Shown: in pieces, positions 16,312-25,635 of the stretch
Layout of the letters: the number at the start of each line of letters is the position of its first letter
Position numbering within the stretch: position 1 is the first letter of the stretch
NCBI GenBank assembly: GCA_958295905.1
Contig: OY282382.1
Coordinates: 5,390,910-5,454,909, forward strand
Length of the DNA stretch: 64,000 bases
Source of the DNA: an uncultured Vicinamibacterales bacterium
GTDB lineage: Bacteria; Acidobacteriota; Vicinamibacteria; Vicinamibacterales; UBA8438
Direction: 5' to 3'
The notes under the pieces: generated by a model
The model's input: only the letters and a program-made list of their open reading frames with translations
The model's database searches: none
What the model was told of the DNA's origin: nothing
Made by a program: the position numbers and the translations under genes

Positions 16312-18141
16312 TCACGCCCCCTTCTTCGGCCGCCGGTTCGCGGCCAGAATCCGCTTGCGGAGCCGGATGCTGCGGGGCGTCACCTCGACCAGCTCGTCGT
16401 CGTCGATGAACTCGATCGACTGCTCGAGGTTCAGCAGCCGCGGGGGCACGAGCCGCAACGCCTCCTCGGCCGTCGAGGCGCGCATGTTGGTGAGCTTCTT
16501 CTCCTTGGTGACGTTGACGTCGAGGTCGGCCGGCCGCGCGTTCTCGCCGATGATCATCCCCTCGTAAACCGCGGCGCCGGCGGAAATGAAGATCTCGCCG
16601 CGCTCCTGCAGATTCCAGATGGCATAGGCGGTGGCCTTCCCCGCCCGGTCGGCCACCAGGGCGCCGGTGGGCCGGCCCGCGATCGGCCCGTGCCAGGGCT
16701 CCCAGCCCGCGAACAGGTGGTGCAGGATGCCGGTGCCGCGCGTATCGGTCAGGAACTGCGACCGGAACCCGATGAGCCCGCGCGTCGGAATCCGGAACTC
16801 GAGCCGGACGCGGCCGCTGCCGTGGTTGACCATCTTCGTCATGGTCGCCCGCCGGGTGCCGAGCTGCGCGATGACCACCCCCTGGTAGTCCTCGGCCACG
16901 TCGACGACCAGCTCCTCGACCGGCTCCTCGACGCGCCCGGCGGTGCGGCGGGTGACGATCTGCGGGCGCGACACCTGCAGCTCGTAGCTCTCCCGGCGCA
17001 TCATCTCCACCAGAATCGACAATTGCAGCTCGCCGCGCCCGATCACCCGCACCTGCTCCGGCGACTCGGTATCCTCGACCCGGATCGACACGTTGCCCAC
17101 CAGCTCGCGGGCCAGCCGATCGCGGAGGTTGCGCGACGTGACGTACTGTCCGTCCCGGCCGGCCATCGGCGACGTGTTGACCCCCATGATCATCGACACC
17201 GTGGGCTCGTCGACGTGGAGGGGGGGGATCGGCCGCGGGTCCTGCGGGTCGATGATCGTCTCGCCGATGGTGATGTCGTCGATGCCGGCCAGGCAGATGA
17301 TGTCGCCGGCGGCGGCGGACCCGACCTCCACCCGCTGCAGACCGTCGAACAGATACAGCTTCGTCACCTTGGTGCGGTCGACGGTTCCGTCCAGCTTCGA
17401 GACCGCGATCTCGTCGCCCAGCGCCACCCGGCCGTTGACGATGCGTCCGATCGCGATCCGGCCCAGGTAGTCGCTGGAATCGAGATTCGCCACCACGACC
17501 TGCAGCGCCGCCGCCGCATCCCCCGGCGGCGGCGGAATCCGCTCGACGATGGCGTCGAGCAGCGGTCGCAGGGTCTGTCCGGGCGCGGCGGGGTCGAGGC
17601 TCGCCGCGCCCGCCTTCGCATTCGCGTAGATGACCGGAAAGTCGATCTGTTCTTCGCGGGCGTCAAGGTCGATGAACAGATCGTAGACCTCGTCGAGCAC
17701 CTCGGCGGGCCGCGCGTCGTGGCGGTCGATCTTGTTGATGACGAGGATGGGCGGCAGCCCCCGCTCAAGCGCCTTCCGCAGCACGAAGCGGGTCTGGGGC
17801 AGGGGCCCCTCGGAGGCGTCGACGAGCAGCAGGACCCCGTCGACCATCGTGAGGGTCCGCTCGACCTCGCCCCCGAAATCGGCGTGGCCGGGCGTATCGA
17901 CGACGTTGATCAGCAGGTCGCGATAGTGGATGGCGGTGTTCTTGGCGAGAATCGTGATGCCCCGCTCGCGTTCGAGATCGATGTTGTCGAGCGCGCGCTC
18001 CGCGACCCGCTCGTTGGCGCGGAACACGCCGCTTTGGTGCAGCATCGCATCGACCAGGGTCGTCTTGCCGTGGTCGACGTGGGCGATGATCGCGATGTTG
18101 CGCCGCCGGGGATTGGCGATACCGGAACCGGCCACCCTCAT
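16312..18141 (-). CDS. typA: Translational GTPase TypA/BipA
   Basis: 609 residues, the usual size for the family. G1 AHVDHGKTT (about 20), G2 RGITI, G3 DTPGH and G4 NKIDR define the EF-G-type GTPase domain. Then come the beta-barrel domain ([15 protein letters not shown]), EF-G-like domains ([17 protein letters not shown]) and the TypA-specific C-terminal domain ([20 protein letters not shown]). TypA binds ribosomes and helps 50S assembly and growth under stress such as cold. It ends in [16 protein letters not shown]. It is the clearest housekeeping gene in the window, and its neighbours are unrelated exported proteins. Confidence 0.95.
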   Translation of the reverse strand: MRVAGSGIANPRRRNIAIIAHVDHGKTTLVDAMLHQSGVFRANERVAERALDNIDLERERGITILAKNTAIHYRDLLINVVDTPGHADFGGEVERTLTMVDGVLLLVDASEGPLPQTRFVLRKALERGLPPILVINKIDRHDARPAEVLDEVYDLFIDLDAREEQIDFPVIYANAKAGAASLDPAAPGQTLRPLLDAIVERIPPPPGDAAAALQVVVANLDSSDYLGRIAIGRIVNGRVALGDEIAVSKLDGTVDRTKVTKLYLFDGLQRVEVGSAAAGDIICLAGIDDITIGETIIDPQDPRPIPPLHVDEPTVSMIMGVNTSPMAGRDGQYVTSRNLRDRLARELVGNVSIRVEDTESPEQVRVIGRGELQLSILVEMMRRESYELQVSRPQIVTRRTAGRVEEPVEELVVDVAEDYQGVVIAQLGTRRATMTKMVNHGSGRVRLEFRIPTRGLIGFRSQFLTDTRGTGILHHLFAGWEPWHGPIAGRPTGALVADRAGKATAYAIWNLQERGEIFISAGAAVYEGMIIGENARPADLDVNVTKEKKLTNMRASTAEEALRLVPPRLLNLEQSIEFIDDDELVEVTPRSIRLRKRILAANRRPKKGA

Positions 18142-18278
18142 CGGTCGTCAGGTCCTTGGGAAGAATGAGAAGCAGACGTGGTCATTGCTCGATCGTACCC
18201 GAGCGGACGCGCGGTTGACACCGGGCGGCGCCCGGCACGATCTTCACCCCGACAGCCCGTGAAAGGAGACCCTCGGAC

Positions 18279-19250
18279 ATGCGTTTTCAAGTGTGCGCCG
18301 TCGCCATCGCCGGATCGTTGCTCGCCGCGTGCGGATCGGAGCCCGAGCCGACCCCCACCGCGCCGACCCAGGAGACGGCGCCGGGCCCGCCGATGCTCCC
18401 GGACGTGATTGTCGCCGAGCGCGGCGGGTTCGTTCCGGAGGGCGTGGAGTACGACATGGACAACGGCCGGCTGCTGACCGGGTCGCTGTCCGAGGGCTCG
18501 GTGTTCGAGATTCACGACGACGGCCGGGTGACGCCGTTCGTCAGCGACCCCGACCTGGTGTCCTCGGTCGGCATCGAGGCGGACGAACTGCGGAACCGGC
18601 TGCTCGTCGCCAACTCCGACCGCTCGGTGTTCCAGGGCGGGGGCCCCGGACAGGCGATGCTGGGCGTGTACAACCTGACCACCGGCGAACGGCTCGCGAT
18701 GGTCGACCTCGCCGGCGCGGTGGACGACCCCGGCGACGAGGCCTCGTTCTTCGCCAACGACGTCGCGGTGGCCGACGACGGCATCGCCTATGTCACGGAT
18801 ACGCGCATGAACCTCATCTACCGGGTCGACACCGCCTACGAGGCTTCGGTGTTCCACCGGTTCGACGACGGCGGACCGGGTCCCAACGGCATCGTGGAGC
18901 ACCCCGCCGGCTATCTCCTGGTGGCGCGGGGCGATGCGCTGTGGAAGGTGCCGCTCGCCGACCCCGCCTCGGCCACCGCGGTGATGCTGCCGGAGGATAT
19001 TCCGGGACAGGACGGCATGGTCTGGAGCGCCGGCCGGCTCGCCATCGTCAGCAACTCCGGCAACCGGGTGGTGGCGCTGACGAGCGGCGACGAGTGGATG
19101 ACGGCGGACTTGGCGGGGGTCGCGACCTACGAGCCGCAGGCGACCACCGCGGCGGTGGTCGGCGACGACGTCTACGTCGTGCACCCCCACTTCGCGGATG
19201 ACGATCCCCCCAGCGTGTCGCGGGTCGAGTTCCAGTCGTCCGCCCCGTAG
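18279..19250 (+). CDS. Lipoprotein of the SMP-30/gluconolactonase-like propeller fold
   Basis: 323 residues behind an AAGGAG site. Signal with lipobox SLLAACGSEPEPTPT, so it is membrane-anchored through Cys19. Repeats such as EGVEYDMDNGRLLTGSLSEGSVFEIHDDG, SSVGIEADELRNRLLVANSD, NDVAVADDGIAYVTDTRMNLIYRVD and PNGIVEHPAGYLLVARGDALWKV follow the SMP-30/gluconolactonase/LRE-like six-bladed propeller. The catalytic metal ligands were not confirmed. A strong hairpin terminator follows 33 bases downstream. Confidence 0.7.
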   Translation: MRFQVCAVAIAGSLLAACGSEPEPTPTAPTQETAPGPPMLPDVIVAERGGFVPEGVEYDMDNGRLLTGSLSEGSVFEIHDDGRVTPFVSDPDLVSSVGIEADELRNRLLVANSDRSVFQGGGPGQAMLGVYNLTTGERLAMVDLAGAVDDPGDEASFFANDVAVADDGIAYVTDTRMNLIYRVDTAYEASVFHRFDDGGPGPNGIVEHPAGYLLVARGDALWKVPLADPASATAVMLPEDIPGQDGMVWSAGRLAIVSNSGNRVVALTSGDEWMTADLAGVATYEPQATTAAVVGDDVYVVHPHFADDDPPSVSRVEFQSSAP

Positions 19251-19282
19251 AACAGCACGGCGGCGACTGCCGGGCCAGACAG

Positions 19283-19322
19283 GGAGACCCCCGGCCGGCG
19301 AACGGACCGGCCGGGGGTCTCC
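19283..19322. terminator. Strong bidirectional hairpin terminator
   Basis: GGAGACCCCCGGCCGG (19283-19298) pairs perfectly with CCGGCCGGGGGTCTCC (19307-19322) around an 8-base loop. It lies between the convergent lipoprotein and NHL genes. Confidence 0.75.
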
Positions 19323-19394
19323 GGAACCAGGAGGGCCCGCCCGGCTCCTGCGGGGCCCGGGCAAGGCCCCATGGGTTCACCACGGGCTCCCGGG

Positions 19395-20513
19395 TTAGTC
19401 CATCCGCTTCGCCACGTACTTGGTGATGCCGCCGCCGGCGGTCGGCCGGGAACCCGGCCCCTCCGCCGCATAGACGTTGCCGTCGGCGTCGACGGCGACC
19501 CCTTCGCCGGCCACCCCCTGCAGCACGCGCACGTCATGCGCATGCGGCGGCACGAACCCGGTCAGCCGGTCCTCGCCCGCCGGTCCGATGCGGATGCCGG
19601 TCTTCCAGCCGGGGTGGTTGCCCACGCCCGATTCCGAGTCGATCGCATAGAGGGTGTCGTCGTCGGTGATGAACAGCCCGCTGATGCGGCTGTACTGCAT
19701 ATAGATGTCGAGCAGCTCGCCGTCCTGGCTGAAGATCTGAATCCGGTGGTTGCCCCGGTCGGCGACGAAGAGCCGCCCCTGCGAGTCGAACTCCATGGCG
19801 TGGGGGGTGCGGAACTGCCCGGGCCGGAACCCGATCTCGCCCCATTCCTTGATGAACGTGCCGTCGGGGGCGAACTTCAGGATGCGGCCGGTGGCGCCGG
19901 CCGGCGGGTCCGGGCTCTGACCGCTGTGGCCGTCCGACACGAAGATGTCGCCGTTCGGCGCCGTGATCACGTCGCACGGCTCGTTAAGCTGGCCGGGGCC
20001 GCTGCCGGGCTGGCCCGCGACGCCGAGACGCATCAGCTCGTCGCCCTCGGGGCTGAACTTGATGACCTGATGGCCCTTGGTGCCCGCCGCGTTGCCCTGC
20101 GAGTCGGTCACCCAGACGTTGCCGTCGGCGTCGACGTGAATGCCGTGCGGCAGCACGAACAGGCCGGCCCCGAAGCTGGTCAACACCTCGCCGGTGTCCT
20201 TGTCGAACTTGAAGACGGGGTCGCGGTCGGGGTTCTCCTCGCACCCCCCGGCCAGGGCCAGCCCCCCGCACCGGTCGTAGGCCCAGACGTGGCCGTCGGG
20301 ACCGATGTCGATGCCCGCCGTCGAGCCCCACACCCGGTCGTCGGGCAGCGGCGCCCAGTTCAGAATCACCTCGCCGGTCGGGTTCGGCAGCGGGCGATCG
20401 ACCCAGTCGCTCTCGCCGTTCTGCGCGGCGGCGGTCGCGGTGGCCGCCACCACGAACGCGGCCGCCGCCAGCATCGTTCCCGCCCATCTCGACACCTGTC
20501 TCGTCCTGCTCAT
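19395..20513 (-). CDS. Secreted NHL-repeat beta-propeller protein
   Basis: 372 residues from the ATG at 20513 with GAGGAG upstream. Signal peptide MLAAAAFVVAATATAAAQ. Repeats: GSTAGIDIGPDGHVWAYDRCGG, LPHGIHVDADGNVWVTDSQGN, CDVITAPNGDIFVSDGHSGQ, PHAMEFDSQGRLFVADRGNHRIQIFSQDG and GVAVDADGNVYAAEGPGSRP. Same type as the protein at 15050-16138 but not a close copy. The motifs match NHL domain proteins of the peptidylglycine-lyase-like superfamily. The role is unknown. It is probably periplasmic. Confidence 0.8.
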   Translation of the reverse strand: MSRTRQVSRWAGTMLAAAAFVVAATATAAAQNGESDWVDRPLPNPTGEVILNWAPLPDDRVWGSTAGIDIGPDGHVWAYDRCGGLALAGGCEENPDRDPVFKFDKDTGEVLTSFGAGLFVLPHGIHVDADGNVWVTDSQGNAAGTKGHQVIKFSPEGDELMRLGVAGQPGSGPGQLNEPCDVITAPNGDIFVSDGHSGQSPDPPAGATGRILKFAPDGTFIKEWGEIGFRPGQFRTPHAMEFDSQGRLFVADRGNHRIQIFSQDGELLDIYMQYSRISGLFITDDDTLYAIDSESGVGNHPGWKTGIRIGPAGEDRLTGFVPPHAHDVRVLQGVAGEGVAVDADGNVYAAEGPGSRPTAGGGITKYVAKRMD

Positions 20514-20577
20514 GCCTGTTCTCCTCGTCCTCCTGAGACGGCCGGCGGACCCGGCCAGCCCATCCGCGTGCCCGTAG

Positions 20578-20725
20578 CCCGGAAATCGTCGTCGTAGGCG
20601 TTTTCGCGTCGGCGAACTCCCCAACACGGCCGCAAGGCCGCGCTGCCGCCGCCGATTACCGCCCGACCAAACCTACAGGCGTCCGCGCCTCCTGGCTGAG
20701 TCCGCACCGTCTTGCGGCGCAGCCG
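20578..20725 (-). repeat. Dispersed repeat family B copy (diverged)
   Basis: CCGGAAATCGTCG...GCCGATTACCGCCCGACCAAACCTACAGGCGTCCGCGCC shows the family order in reverse complement, with several substitutions. It occupies the gap upstream of the NHL gene. Confidence 0.6.
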
Positions 20726-20802
20726 CCTGCGCACCCTCGAAAGCCCAGGACAGGTCCGCGCCGCTTTCGACGCGGGACCCGCCACGGGCCGTCAACGTCA
20801 AA

Positions 20803-21858
20803 TCAGTCGAAATGCACCTCGGCCAGCGCGATGCCGCCCTCCCCCGCCACCGCGTAGAGCAGGAAGATGCGCCCGCCGTCTTCGATGATCGCGGGGTCGC
20901 GAAGCTGGTTCACGCGCCCGTAGGCGGTGCTCCGCACCGACGGCTCGAGCGGCGCGCCGGCCCCCTCCCAGTCGTGCTCGGGACGCAGCACCTCGACCCC
21001 GGGCGTCTCCGACCACGTCGTCCAGTCGCCCGACAGGTCGATGGTGCTCAGCTTGACGTGCTCGGGCGCGTCCCCGACCTGGGTCCAGAACACGTACAGG
21101 GTGTCGCCCCGTTGGAGCAGGGCCGAGTGCCGCATCCGCGGATTGAACAGCAGCGGCCCTTCCTCGAACCCGCCCAGCGGGTCCCGCGACCGGTAGAACT
21201 GTCCCGGCATCGACATCGCGTAGGTCCAGCCGTCCCGCTGGAACACCCGCATGTAGGTCCGCCCCAGACGCTCCGGCCGCGCCGAGAACGCGATGCCGTC
21301 GGACGACGTCGCCACCCGCGACACCTGCGTGCCGACCCCGTCGAGACCGTGGAAGTACATGACGATGCGCCGGTTGGCGTCGTCGACGTGCACGTCCGGT
21401 GACGCGATGTGGGGCGTCGTCGCCTCGAACAGCGCATCGTGCGACATCGGCGCCGCCCCGCGCGCCCGCCGCGCCGCCTGCAGCCGCTCCAGCTCGTCGG
21501 GAGACACCTCGGGCGGCTCGGTCAGGAAGTGCGACTCGGCGATCTGCAGGCTGCCCGGCGGATGCACCCGCCACGGGCCCCGCAGGTCGTCGGCGTAGGC
21601 GAGCCGGATGTAGCGTCCCTTGTGGTCCGCGAAATACAAGTAGTAGGCGCCCAGCGGGTCCGCCACCCAGTCGGGCACCCGAATCGCGGACGGCCCCTGG
21701 ATGTTCCCGCCGATGCTCGGGTGCAGCCCGGGGCCGATGATCGGCGCATCCGCCAGCCGTTCGACCCGCACCGCCTGCGCGGCCGACTCGGCGCCGAACG
21801 CCAGGACGCCGGCCGCCGCGACGACGATCAGCGCAATGCCCGGAGTGTTCTTCCTCAT
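20803..21858 (-). CDS. Exported glycoside-hydrolase-43-like five-bladed propeller protein
   Basis: 351 residues from the ATG at 21858 with GGGGAG upstream. Signal peptide IALIVVAAAGVLAFGAESAAQA. The sequence has the feel of GH43/GH32-fold proteins: GNIQGPSAIRVPDWVADPLGAYYLYFADHKG, IRLAYADDLRGPW, SPDVHVDDANRRIVMYFHGL, SSDGIAFSARPERLG, and INQLRDPAIIEDGGRIFLLYAVAGE. The pattern of strand-turn-Asp residues fits, but the three catalytic carboxylates cannot be assigned with certainty. An enzymatic role on polysaccharide is therefore an inference. Confidence 0.6.
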   Translation of the reverse strand: MRKNTPGIALIVVAAAGVLAFGAESAAQAVRVERLADAPIIGPGLHPSIGGNIQGPSAIRVPDWVADPLGAYYLYFADHKGRYIRLAYADDLRGPWRVHPPGSLQIAESHFLTEPPEVSPDELERLQAARRARGAAPMSHDALFEATTPHIASPDVHVDDANRRIVMYFHGLDGVGTQVSRVATSSDGIAFSARPERLGRTYMRVFQRDGWTYAMSMPGQFYRSRDPLGGFEEGPLLFNPRMRHSALLQRGDTLYVFWTQVGDAPEHVKLSTIDLSGDWTTWSETPGVEVLRPEHDWEGAGAPLEPSVRSTAYGRVNQLRDPAIIEDGGRIFLLYAVAGEGGIALAEVHFD

Positions 21859-22033
21859 CACTCTCCCCACCTCCCGCACCAGTCCCGCGACCATGGCGGG
21901 GAACGGGACCGGCGCGCGCCGCAGCCGGCGGCACCATCGGTTGGAAGCCAACAGCGTACGTGATCGGCAGCCGAGAACCAAGCCCCTGCACCGCCGAGTA
22001 GTGTATCAGGTTGAAATTTGCTTGACCGACCGT

Positions 22034-22060
22034 GGGATACGCGGGATACGCGGGATACGC
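22034..22060. repeat. GGGATACGC tandem repeat (3 copies)
   Basis: Three perfect 9-base units just inside the left end of the insertion sequence and upstream of the first passenger gene. They could bind the transposase or spread as a slippage tract. Confidence 0.8.
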
Positions 22061-22109
22061 GGGTGGTATCATGCGCCTATCGCCCCCGCGTTTCCTGACT
22101 GGGAGAGCA

Positions 22110-22862
22110 ATGCCACGAGGACCGAACGGAGAATGGAGACCGGCTGACCCCAACGCGTGCGCCGCGCACGTGGGGCGCATCCTGACCGGCGAGATCGCCG
22201 AGACCTACGACCCCCCGAAGAACCAGCGCCGCCCCCCCGACCCCGCGGCCGGTGGCCGGGCACGGGCCGCGAAGATGAGCCCGGAGGAACGGTCGGCCAG
22301 CGCGAAGCGGGCATCGGCCGCGCGGTGGGCGGGCGTGCTGGCGGCGCTGTTGCTAACCCCGGCGCTGGCGGCCGGGCAGGCTGCGAGCGAGACGGCCCGT
22401 TGGCAGACCAAGGCGGATCGCGTCGCTGCGGTCCAAGGGGAACCGCGGGTCCGCAACCTGCTGCCGCCGGGCCGTTCGACGGCGACACGGGACTACCTGG
22501 GGTTCGAGCTGCACCAGGGCGGGCTCTATGAACCGTCGATCTTCCCCACGGATACGTGGCTGGAGATCGCCTGCATCCATGCCGACCTGGAGACCCCGTA
22601 CAACCGGACGAAGCACGGGTCGTCGCTGCTCAGGATTCACGCCATCGTCTACGACGCGGACCTGGACGAGATCCACAACACGATCGACACAACGACCAGC
22701 GACGAGGCGATCTGCAACCTCAGCTCGTCGGTCGATACCAGCTTCGTGGAGCTGCCACGGGCTACGGGCCAGAAAGCCGCTGCCGTGGCGTTCATCGCGA
22801 TCCCATCGGCGCGGCAGTACGTCGAGCCGTCGAAGCTCATCTACCGGGTGCTGCCGCGATGA
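22110..22862 (+). CDS. IS passenger protein: SPEER/ARW basic domain fused to an exported beta-rich domain
   Basis: 250 residues from MPRGPNGEWRPADPNACAAH, behind GGGAGAG. Residues 1-70 look like the short basic proteins seen next to transposases and on plasmids (AAHVGRILTGEI, then GGRARAAKMSPEERSASAKR and ARW). This is followed by a hydrophobic segment (VLAALLLTPALAAGQAAS) that would act as a signal or membrane anchor. A region with no known family then follows (TWLEIACIHADLETPYNRTKHGSSLLRIHAIVYDADLDEIHN). The join of a nucleic-acid-type basic domain to an export segment is unusual. It may be a fusion created inside the element. Confidence 0.6.
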   Translation: MPRGPNGEWRPADPNACAAHVGRILTGEIAETYDPPKNQRRPPDPAAGGRARAAKMSPEERSASAKRASAARWAGVLAALLLTPALAAGQAASETARWQTKADRVAAVQGEPRVRNLLPPGRSTATRDYLGFELHQGGLYEPSIFPTDTWLEIACIHADLETPYNRTKHGSSLLRIHAIVYDADLDEIHNTIDTTTSDEAICNLSSSVDTSFVELPRATGQKAAAVAFIAIPSARQYVEPSKLIYRVLPR

Positions 22863-23137
22863 CCGACGACCAGTTCAAGGCGGAGATGGCCGATTTCAAG
22901 GCCCAGATGGTCGATTTCAAGGCCCAGATGGTCGATTTCAAGGATCAAGTGCTCGGCCGGCTGGACGACATCGACGGCCGGCTGGACGAGTTGACGGCCG
23001 AAGTCAGCCTCCAGCGTGCCGCCCTGGAGCGGTTCGGCTTCATGGGCAAGGCCCCGAAGCCCCCTACGTCCGGGGGGCCGTCCTACACCGGCGGGACCGG
23101 GCTGCCGATGGCCGCGAAAAGGGCCGATTCCCCTTAA
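22859..23137 (+). CDS. IS passenger protein: small coiled-coil protein
   Basis: 92 residues, start overlapping the previous stop (ATGA). Heptad-like repeats FKAEMADFKAQMVDFKAQMVDFKDQ are encoded by a near-perfect 21-base tandem repeat (MVDFKAQ), followed by LGRLDDIDGRLDELTAEVSLQRAALERFGFMG. It is a predicted coiled coil, probably a homo-oligomer or a transposase partner. It ends 31 bases before the transposase start. Confidence 0.65.
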   Translation: MTDDQFKAEMADFKAQMVDFKAQMVDFKDQVLGRLDDIDGRLDELTAEVSLQRAALERFGFMGKAPKPPTSGGPSYTGGTGLPMAAKRADSP

Positions 23138-23168
23138 CTTACCGTGCAGTCTGCGACAGTATCAATAC

Positions 23169-24065
23169 ATGAACAGGCTGCACCGCGAACGGCGAGCGAC
23201 GATCCTGAAGATGCTGGTTGAGGGGTCGTCACTCCGCTCCATCAGCCGGGTCACTGGCGCTGCCGTCAACACCATCATCAAGCTCCAGGCCGACGCCGGG
23301 CGGGCCTGCATGGCGTTCCACGACGAGGCGGTCAGGAACGTCCCGTCGAAGCGCATCCAGGTCGACGAGGCGTGGTCCTTCGTCTACACGAAGGCGAAGA
23401 ACGTAGCGACCGCGGACGCCGCCCCGGCGGATCATGCGGGCGATACGTGGGCATGGACCGCGCTGGATGCGAACACCAAGCTGATCGTGTCGTGGCATGT
23501 CGGGCCCCGCGACGCCGAGTCCGCCTACGTCTTCATGGACGATCTGGCGGAGCGGTTACTCCTCCGGGTGCAGCTCACGGCGGACGGGCTCGGGGTCTAC
23601 GTCGGAGCGGTCGAGGACGTGTTCGGCGCGGACATGGACTTCGGGCAGCTCGTGAAGGTCTACAGCCAGCCAGGCGAGTCCGAGCAGCGCCGGTACTCCC
23701 CGGCCTACTGCAAGGCGGCCCACCGGGTGCCCGTCACCGGCGAGCCCAACGCCGACTTCATCAGCACGTCCTACGTCGAGCGGCAGAACCTCAACATGCG
23801 GATGAGCCTGCGGCGCTTCACGCGGCTGACCAACGCGTTCTCGAAGCGCCTAACGAACCACGTGCACGCCTTGGCGCTCTACTTCGTCTGGCACAACTTC
23901 TGCCGCCGGCACCGCACCCTGAGAACGACCCCCGCGCAGGCAGCCGGGTTGGCGGACGACTGGCGGGATGCGGATTGGATCGTGGACTTGATCGACGCCC
24001 GTGCACCGAAGCCCGGCCCGCGCGGTCCGTACCGCAAGCGCGCGAAGGCCGCGGATTCAGACTGA
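23169..24065 (+). CDS. IS1-family-like DDE transposase
   Basis: 298 residues. An N-terminal helix-turn-helix (RATILKMLVEGSSLRSISRVTGAAVNTIIKL), then the catalytic core: RIQVDEAWSFV (first Asp), TADGLGVYVGAVEDVF (second Asp) and STSYVERQNLNMRMSLRRFTRL (Glu). It closes with NHVHALALYFVWHNFCRRHRTLRTTPAQAAGL, the signature tail of IS1/InsB-like transposases. The frame is intact and could be active. An in-frame upstream extension overlaps the coiled-coil gene in another frame, so the ATG at 23169 is used. Confidence 0.85.
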   Translation: MNRLHRERRATILKMLVEGSSLRSISRVTGAAVNTIIKLQADAGRACMAFHDEAVRNVPSKRIQVDEAWSFVYTKAKNVATADAAPADHAGDTWAWTALDANTKLIVSWHVGPRDAESAYVFMDDLAERLLLRVQLTADGLGVYVGAVEDVFGADMDFGQLVKVYSQPGESEQRRYSPAYCKAAHRVPVTGEPNADFISTSYVERQNLNMRMSLRRFTRLTNAFSKRLTNHVHALALYFVWHNFCRRHRTLRTTPAQAAGLADDWRDADWIVDLIDARAPKPGPRGPYRKRAKAADSD

Positions 24066-24293
24066 TACACTACCCACCGTCGCGGCAGGGGCATCCCACG
24101 CTGACTGCGCGTGACGGCTCGCCCCCCGATTCGAGGGGGCGCCACCGTCTTGCCGGCCGGCCGGCACCGCGTGAGACCCACGAAGCCGCACGTCCGGAGC
24201 CCAGGATCCGCCACGATGCCGCCTGCGCACGGCGGTGGCGGAGCGCGGGATGGTCCTGCCGCCGCGGCACCGAGCCGGAACGGCATGGGCAAC

Positions 24294-24354
24294 CCGACGA
24301 ACAACGCAGTCAGGCGGGATGCATCGCCGCTCGAAGGCAGCGGGGACTCGCCAC
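24294..24354 (-). repeat. Dispersed repeat family A, partial copy
   Basis: ACGAACAACGCAGTCAGGC followed by GGGATGCATCGCCGCTCGAAGGCAGCGGGGACT matches one end of the family A copy at 25133-25304. The rest of the 24076-24465 gap shows no gene. Confidence 0.7.
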
Positions 24355-24465
24355 GGGCTGTTGAGGGGCTCGACACTCGGGCCGCCCCAGGTCTGGCAGG
24401 CCGGGCGGCCGCAGTCAACATGCCGCGGTCGGAGAGCCGCGCCCCCCCCGCCTCGACCCTGCGGA

Positions 24466-25047
24466 TCACGGCGACACGGGCTCGGACCAAGTCTCCACAA
24501 CCGGGGTCGCGTAGGCCTGCATCCGGTCGAGCAGAGCCGCCCCATCGGTCTCCGCGAGCAGCATGCCGCGGTACGCGGGGGCGAGGAACTGCCGCTCGAC
24601 CACATGGTCGAGGAAAGCGAGCAGCGCGTCGAAGTACCCGGCCACGTTCAGGAGGCCGCAGGGCTTGCGGTGCAGTCCGAGCTGGGCCCAGGTCAACGCC
24701 TCGAACAGCTCGTCGAGCGTCCCGAAGCCGCCGGGCAGGGCGATGACACCGTCCGACAGCTCCGCCATCACCCTCTTCCGCTCGTGCATCGAGTCGACCA
24801 CCCGAAGCTCGGTCAGCCCGGGATGGGCGATCTCCCGCGCCGTCAGATGGCCGGGAATGACCCCGACGACCTGCCCGCCGTGGGCCAGGGCCGCATCGGC
24901 CAGGACCCCCATCAGGCCGACCTGCGCCCCCCCGAAGACGATGGTGTGCCCGCGCGCGGCAAGCAGGGCGCCCAGCGCCCGCGCGGCCGAGGCGTACCCG
25001 TCGCCGGCGCCGACTTTCGATCCGGTGAAGATGCAGATCCGTTTCAT
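24466..25047 (-). CDS. LOG family protein (nucleoside 5'-monophosphate phosphoribohydrolase type)
   Basis: 193 residues, normal length for the TIGR00730/LOG family. The Rossmann-like start KRICIFTGSKVGAG, VFGGAQVGLMGVLADAAL, GVIPGHL, HERKRVMAELSDGVIALPGGFGTLDELFEALTWAQLG and KPCGLLNVAGYFDALLAFLD are all present. PGGxGTxxE is the active-site motif that binds the nucleotide phosphate. Plant and bacterial relatives cleave cytokinin or AMP ribotides to free bases. The physiological substrate here is unknown. Confidence 0.9.
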   Translation of the reverse strand: MKRICIFTGSKVGAGDGYASAARALGALLAARGHTIVFGGAQVGLMGVLADAALAHGGQVVGVIPGHLTAREIAHPGLTELRVVDSMHERKRVMAELSDGVIALPGGFGTLDELFEALTWAQLGLHRKPCGLLNVAGYFDALLAFLDHVVERQFLAPAYRGMLLAETDGAALLDRMQAYATPVVETWSEPVSP

Positions 25048-25132
25048 GGCCGCTCGGCTTCAAAGGTATCATGCGACTGCAGAGGGCGGCGCGGCACCGT
25101 CGGCGCCGCCACGTCGTTATCCGACCGTGGCG

Positions 25133-25304
25133 AACACCGGCGTCGCACCGAGAGCGGCGAGGGGGCCAGCGGGCTGGTAGAGCGCCCGCGGGCAAAGAAC
25201 GCCCGTGCCTGACAAGGCGTGAGAAGGGCACCTATCGGGCATACGGTAACCGACGAACAACGCAGTCAGGCGGGATGCATCGCCACTCGAAGGCAGCGGG
25301 GACT
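25133..25304 (-). repeat. Dispersed repeat family A, full-length copy
   Basis: Reverse complement of the copy at 10184-10350 over about 170 bases with scattered substitutions. It lies between the LOG and cytochrome c genes. Confidence 0.7.
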
Positions 25305-25505
25305 TTCGCCATGGACTGTATATGGCGATGGCAGATATCGGCAAGCGCCGCCGGAGAGGGCGGCGCGGCCGGCGCCGCCACCGAACGGGGCGCACGACCG
25401 GCGCCTGAGCCCGTCACCTCACGTGCCTGCGTGATGACTCACAGCTCGAAACCACCCGCCGTCTGCACCGTAGAGCGGCCCCGAGTCGTGTCCGATCGGT
25501 TGGCG

Positions 25506-25635
25506 GCCGAAAGGGAGAGCCGCAGGGCGGCGGCCTCCGGGCAGCGGCTCGCGGCGGCCTGCGCGGCGATGACCGCCGCGGCGGCCTCCCGGCGTTGGCT
25601 CGCGGCGGTATGCGCGGTGATGACCGCCGCCACAC
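25506..25635. repeat. Tandem duplication within the cytochrome c leader region
   Basis: Two adjacent units share GGCTCGCGGCGG, TGCGCGG and TGATGACCGCCGC. The second unit provides the signal peptide; the first is a non-functional upstream copy that lengthens the open frame. Confidence 0.6.

Larger units (their letters stand above)
21996..24075 (+). mobile_element. IS1-like insertion sequence with passenger genes
   Basis: Bounded by inverted repeats: left GAGTAGTGTATCAGGTTGAA (21996-22015) and right, reversed, GGGTAGTGTATCAGTCTGAA (24056-24075), with 17 of 20 identical and a 12-base perfect core. It encloses three genes on one strand: a 250-residue exported protein, a 92-residue coiled-coil protein (ATGA-coupled) and a DDE transposase whose stop codon lies inside the right repeat. 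Three copies of GGGATACGC (22034-22060) follow the left end. No exact target duplication was found; ACCGYCG occurs near both ends but offset. Confidence 0.75.

Noticed and set aside
21989..24083. Target-site duplication of the IS1-like element
   Set aside because: ACCGCCG and ACCGTCG flank the ends but are offset and differ by a base, so no duplication can be claimed.
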